Part shown: positions 61,322 to 64,000 of the stretch, in pieces
Layout: every line of letters begins with the position of its first letter
Numbering within the stretch: position 1 is the stretch's first letter
Source: Dallia pectoralis
Taxonomy: Eukaryota > Chordata > Actinopteri > Esociformes > Umbridae
NCBI GenBank assembly: GCA_029465975.1
Contig: CM055758.1
Location: forward strand, 12,976,869 to 13,040,868
Length of the DNA: 64,000 bases
Direction of reading: 5' to 3'
Program-made: the position numbers and the translations under genes
Notes under the pieces: generated by a model
Seen by the model: the letters and a program-made list of their open reading frames with translations, nothing else
What the model was told of the DNA's origin: nothing
Database searches by the model: none

Positions 61322-61398
61322 GCGTGATTAGCTACCTTTATACCCTATTTATTTTTGCGCGACGTGCGCTTTGTTTTTGGTGGCATTTTTTTTGGAAA

Positions 61399-62928
61399 AT
61401 GGCCAATTATGACGGTGGGCGGTCCCTAGGACCGGAATTAAAAACACCATAAGGTTCGGGTGGAAGAAGGAGGACGAAGGGAGGATGGCGGTGGACACGT
61501 TTGGGAGGACGGTCCTGCTGGGGGCCCTGAAACTGAAGGTGCCGGAGATCATGTGCATGCAGGGGAACGCGATGGTGGCATCCTATGACGTCACCTTCTA
61601 TACAGAAAGGATGCACGACGAAGTGCTGGAGAGGGCAAAGGCGGTCGGGGCGAGAGGCCGATGTCCTTTTTCCAAGTGACAAGTCTGTCCAAGACGAACT
61701 TTAGGATGATAACGGTCCATATGTTCAACCCTCACGTGTCGGACATGGCATTGGCAGCGTTCCTGGGACGGTACTGTGATGTGACGTCGGGGGCGAGGAA
61801 CCAGCTGAACTCACTGGGCGTCTGGAATGGTCGTAGACAGTTCCAGGTGTTGCTGAGGCCAGACCAGGGAGGGATGGATGGCTTCAAGCACCCGCCGGCC
61901 CATTTTTCACTGGGGTCAGATCGGGGCTACTTATTCTATGCAAGGCAGCCGCCGTTTTGCAAGAAGTGCATGGCCTACGGGCATATGACAGCGGAGTGCG
62001 GGGCCAAGAAATGCCGGTTCTGCCAAGGCATGGACCATGAGGCGAAAGACTGCCGTGTGCCCAAGGAGTGCCACGGCTGCGGGAGCACGAGTCACCTGTT
62101 CCGGGAGTGCCCAACAAGACAGCGGTCCTACGCCGAGGCAGCAGGGAGGAAGGAGAAGGACGCCCGGAGAGGGCCAGGGAAAAAGGCCAGAAGGAGTCCC
62201 TGGGCCGAGTGTGGCGGGCGCTGGTGGTGGAGAGCGAGAAGGAGCAGCGCCGGAGTTGAGGGCCGCGGTCCCCAAGGCACGGGCGGATGAGGCGGAAGCT
62301 GCATCCCTCACGTGCGTGGCGGCAATGAGGGAGATGGTGGAGGGCCTGCAGGTGGTGGGGGAGCGGCTGAGGTGGCAACAACATCGGGTGCCGAGGCTGC
62401 CCCCTACACTGGGAAGAAGAAGCATGCAAAGCGAAGGAGAGAGAAGCACAGGAAAGCGCAGGGAGCGCGGAAGGGGCAGGAAAGCGGGCGATGGGGAGAA
62501 GGTCTGTGGGGGACGCGGCCCCCAGGCTAACGCAAGGCTCCATAACCTACAGCCAGTTGGAGGAGATGGCCATTCTGACGCAGGAGGTGGCTGCGACGCA
62601 AGAGGTGGTTGTAACCCCATCAGGGGGCCACAGGAGAATATGGAAGGCCAGGAGGTCGCTACCACCATCCCGGCGTCCTGGGCATCAGACTTTGGGGGAG
62701 CTTCCCCCAGGAGAAGAGGGGTCAGGAGAGGCCCGGGGTTACGGGGCGCGACCGTCTCCAACCCCATCCCGGCGTCCTGGGCATCGGACTCTGGGGGTGG
62801 GGGAAGGGTGTGAGGTGTCCTTACTCTGTGAGGAGGGGCCCCTTTCGGACGGGGACGCACTTGTGCCCGGGGGGGCGGGTGGTTTCATTGCCCTGGAAGG
62901 AGTAAGGGAGCGGGGGAGCATCAGGTGA
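61399..62928 (+). pseudogene. K15 ORF1, several frameshifts
   Basis: ATG 61399 (MANYDGGRSLGPEL). A shift near 61438 breaks NTIRFGWKKEDEG. The frame continues at 61485 (FGRTVLLGALKLKVPE, YDVTFYTERMHDEV), breaks near 61665, and is open again at 61661-62290 with SLGVWNGRRQFQVLLRPD, knuckles CKKCMAYGHMTAEC, CRFCQGMDHEAKDC and CHGCGSTSHLFREC, and RSYAEAAGRK. Later frames give a region with KKKHAKRRREKHRK and an acidic end. No GTPxASxGTE motif was found. The stop lies 44 bp before the ORF2 ATG. Confidence 0.78.
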
Positions 62929-62972
62929 GCCTCCTGTTTGTGTTGTCTGAGTGCTTTTTTGTTTCTTTATAA

Positions 62973-64000
62973 ATGGCTAAAACCACCTTTGTTAGTTTGA
63001 ATGTCAGAGGGTTGAGGGATAAACTAAAAAGGAGGACGGTTTTTGGGTTTTTAGAGGGGTTGGGTTTTGATGTTTGTTTTCTCCAGGAGGTTCACCTTAG
63101 AGATGGGGGGGATGTGAGTAGGTTCAGGAGAGAGTGGGACAAGGGGGAGTGTGGGGGATAGGGGGGGTTCACTCTTCAGGTGTAGGGATTTTGTTCGGGA
63201 ATAGGGAGGTGAAGGTAGAGGGCACTTTTGTGGTAATGCCGGGGAGGGTGTTGGGGGTGGATATCACATTAAGGGAGTGTAGGTATAGGTTAGTTGGGGT
63301 GTACGGGCCACAGTTGGCGGCGGACAGGAGGGAGATGGTGGACTGTCTGTCGCCGCTGTGTGCCACAAATAGACGTCTGGTAGTGGGGGGTGATTTCAAT
63401 GTGGATTTAGGGGCGGGGGGAGATACCAGTGCAGGCGCCATCAAAAGGCTCATGGCTAGCCATGGGTTGGTGGATGGTGGCCTGCACTCAACCCCGGCGA
63501 TGGCTGGTCCCACGTGGCGCAACTCCCGGGGGGTCGCGAGGAGGCTAGACTACATTTTTGTACCGAGGTCCTTGGGTCGGTTGTCTGGGCGGCTTTTGCC
63601 TGTGTTCTTCTCGGATCACGACGGGGTGCTCCTGCAGGTGGGCACTCCTGCTGGCCTCTTCGGTAGGGGGTACTGGATGTTGGACAAGCAGGTACTGGAG
63701 GAGCGAGCTTTTGTAGAAGCGTTCATTGACTTCTATCGGGGGCAGGAGGGTCTCAAGTCGATGTGTGAGGGGGTGTTGGAGTGGTGGGAACTAGTAAAGG
63801 ATAGGGCGAGGAGGTTTATAATAGGGTTTTGTAGGAGGGCAAAAAGGGAGGAGAGGCGGGAGATGGATCGGCTCCAAAGGTTGCTCGAACTGGAATACGA
63901 GGCAGGCAACCTCGGCGGGTCGGTCAACTGGGAGCGATCCACTGCCCTTAAGGCACAGCTCAGGAAGGTGCATGAGCAGAAGGCTCGCTCCTTCCTAGAG
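62973..64000 (+). pseudogene. K15 ORF2, AP endonuclease and linker, partial
   Basis: Starts MAKTTFVSLNVRGLRDKLKR with FLQEVHLRDGGD. A one-base shift near 63155-63163 moves to a frame that stays open to 64000: GVHSSGVGILFGNR, LVGVYGPQLAADR, VVGGDFNVDLG, GPTWRNSRGVARRLDYIF, FFSDHDGVLLQ, then a helical linker (RRAKREERREMDRLQRLLE). All endonuclease motifs are present. The RT lies beyond the window, so it is uncertain whether this copy encodes a complete enzyme apart from the shift. Confidence 0.82.

Larger units (their letters stand above)
61233..64000 (+). mobile_element. Keno element K15, ORF2-bearing, runs off the window
   Basis: The 5' end is TTG-CGGCTCGG. The 5' UTR has hairpins at 61282 and 61357. 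ORF1 is damaged; ORF2 begins at 62973 and is still open at the window end. ORF1 is a third lineage, nearer K7 in its knuckles (CHGCGSTSHLFREC) than the K3 or K12 types. Confidence 0.87.

Overview
The window reads as a teleost-like vertebrate genome: repeats of fish type (a Rex3/RTE LINE, an L2 LINE with an esterase-type ORF1, a CACTA transposase with a DUF4806-like partner, an endogenous retrovirus fragment) surround a tandem array of U2 snRNA genes. No intact host protein gene was found. The species cannot be told from the sequence.

Region 1 (1-9.18 kb) is older transposon-rich DNA. It holds the degenerate 3' end of a CACTA/EnSpm-like transposase (11-721), a multi-exon DUF4806-like gene with a stop codon in one exon (756-4409), a GC-rich minisatellite split by a 1.54-kb terminal-inverted-repeat DNA transposon (4906-6445), a GT-rich microsatellite, and a Rex3 reverse-transcriptase fragment on the minus strand carrying an odd fold-back insertion (7611-9184).

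Region 2 (9.2-64 kb) is the main content: a U2 snRNA tandem array in which every copy is broken. Fourteen copies of the 3' part of U2 (about nt 39 to the end) follow one another. Thirteen are joined at the same nucleotide to the 3' end of a non-LTR retrotransposon; the other (copy 6) is truncated. Site specificity plus ORF1 (three CCHC knuckles) and ORF2 (AP endonuclease, reverse transcriptase, C-terminal Cys/His motif) fit the Tx1-clade U2-specific family known as Keno. Elements are named K1-K15 here, with no K6; U2 copy n lies directly 3' of Kn. The U2 5' part with its upstream promoter survives only before K3, K7 and K8. In the other ten it is replaced by a recurrent deletion of about 0.3 kb at a CAAGT microhomology.

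Only K2, K4, K7 and K15 carry substantial ORF2. K7 is the most complete, with one apparent frameshift. K3, K5 and K8-K14 are ORF1-only 'half elements'; ORF1 is fully open in K3, K8 and K9. K5 and K13 form a subfamily with a duplicated ORF1 N-terminal domain. K5 is interrupted by a nearly full-length L2 LINE (25.0-30.5 kb). Between U2 copies 5 and 6 lies an ERV LTR/env fragment joined to a Rex3 endonuclease fragment. Units 43.5-49.0 and 49.0-54.6 kb are a two-element tandem duplication (K9-K10 and K11-K12).

Likely working (inference): K7-type ORF2 protein nicks U2 genes at GUAGUA/UCUG and primes reverse transcription; ORF1-only copies depend on it in trans. A 5' UTR hairpin with compensatory base changes is present in all 13 elements that keep a 5' end, and a 3'-terminal hairpin in nearly all GC-rich elements; these are the best candidates for an undescribed RNA function. 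Clusters of homopolymer indels at about 47.5-50.2 and 59.7-61.0 kb look like consensus errors, so frameshift calls there are provisional.
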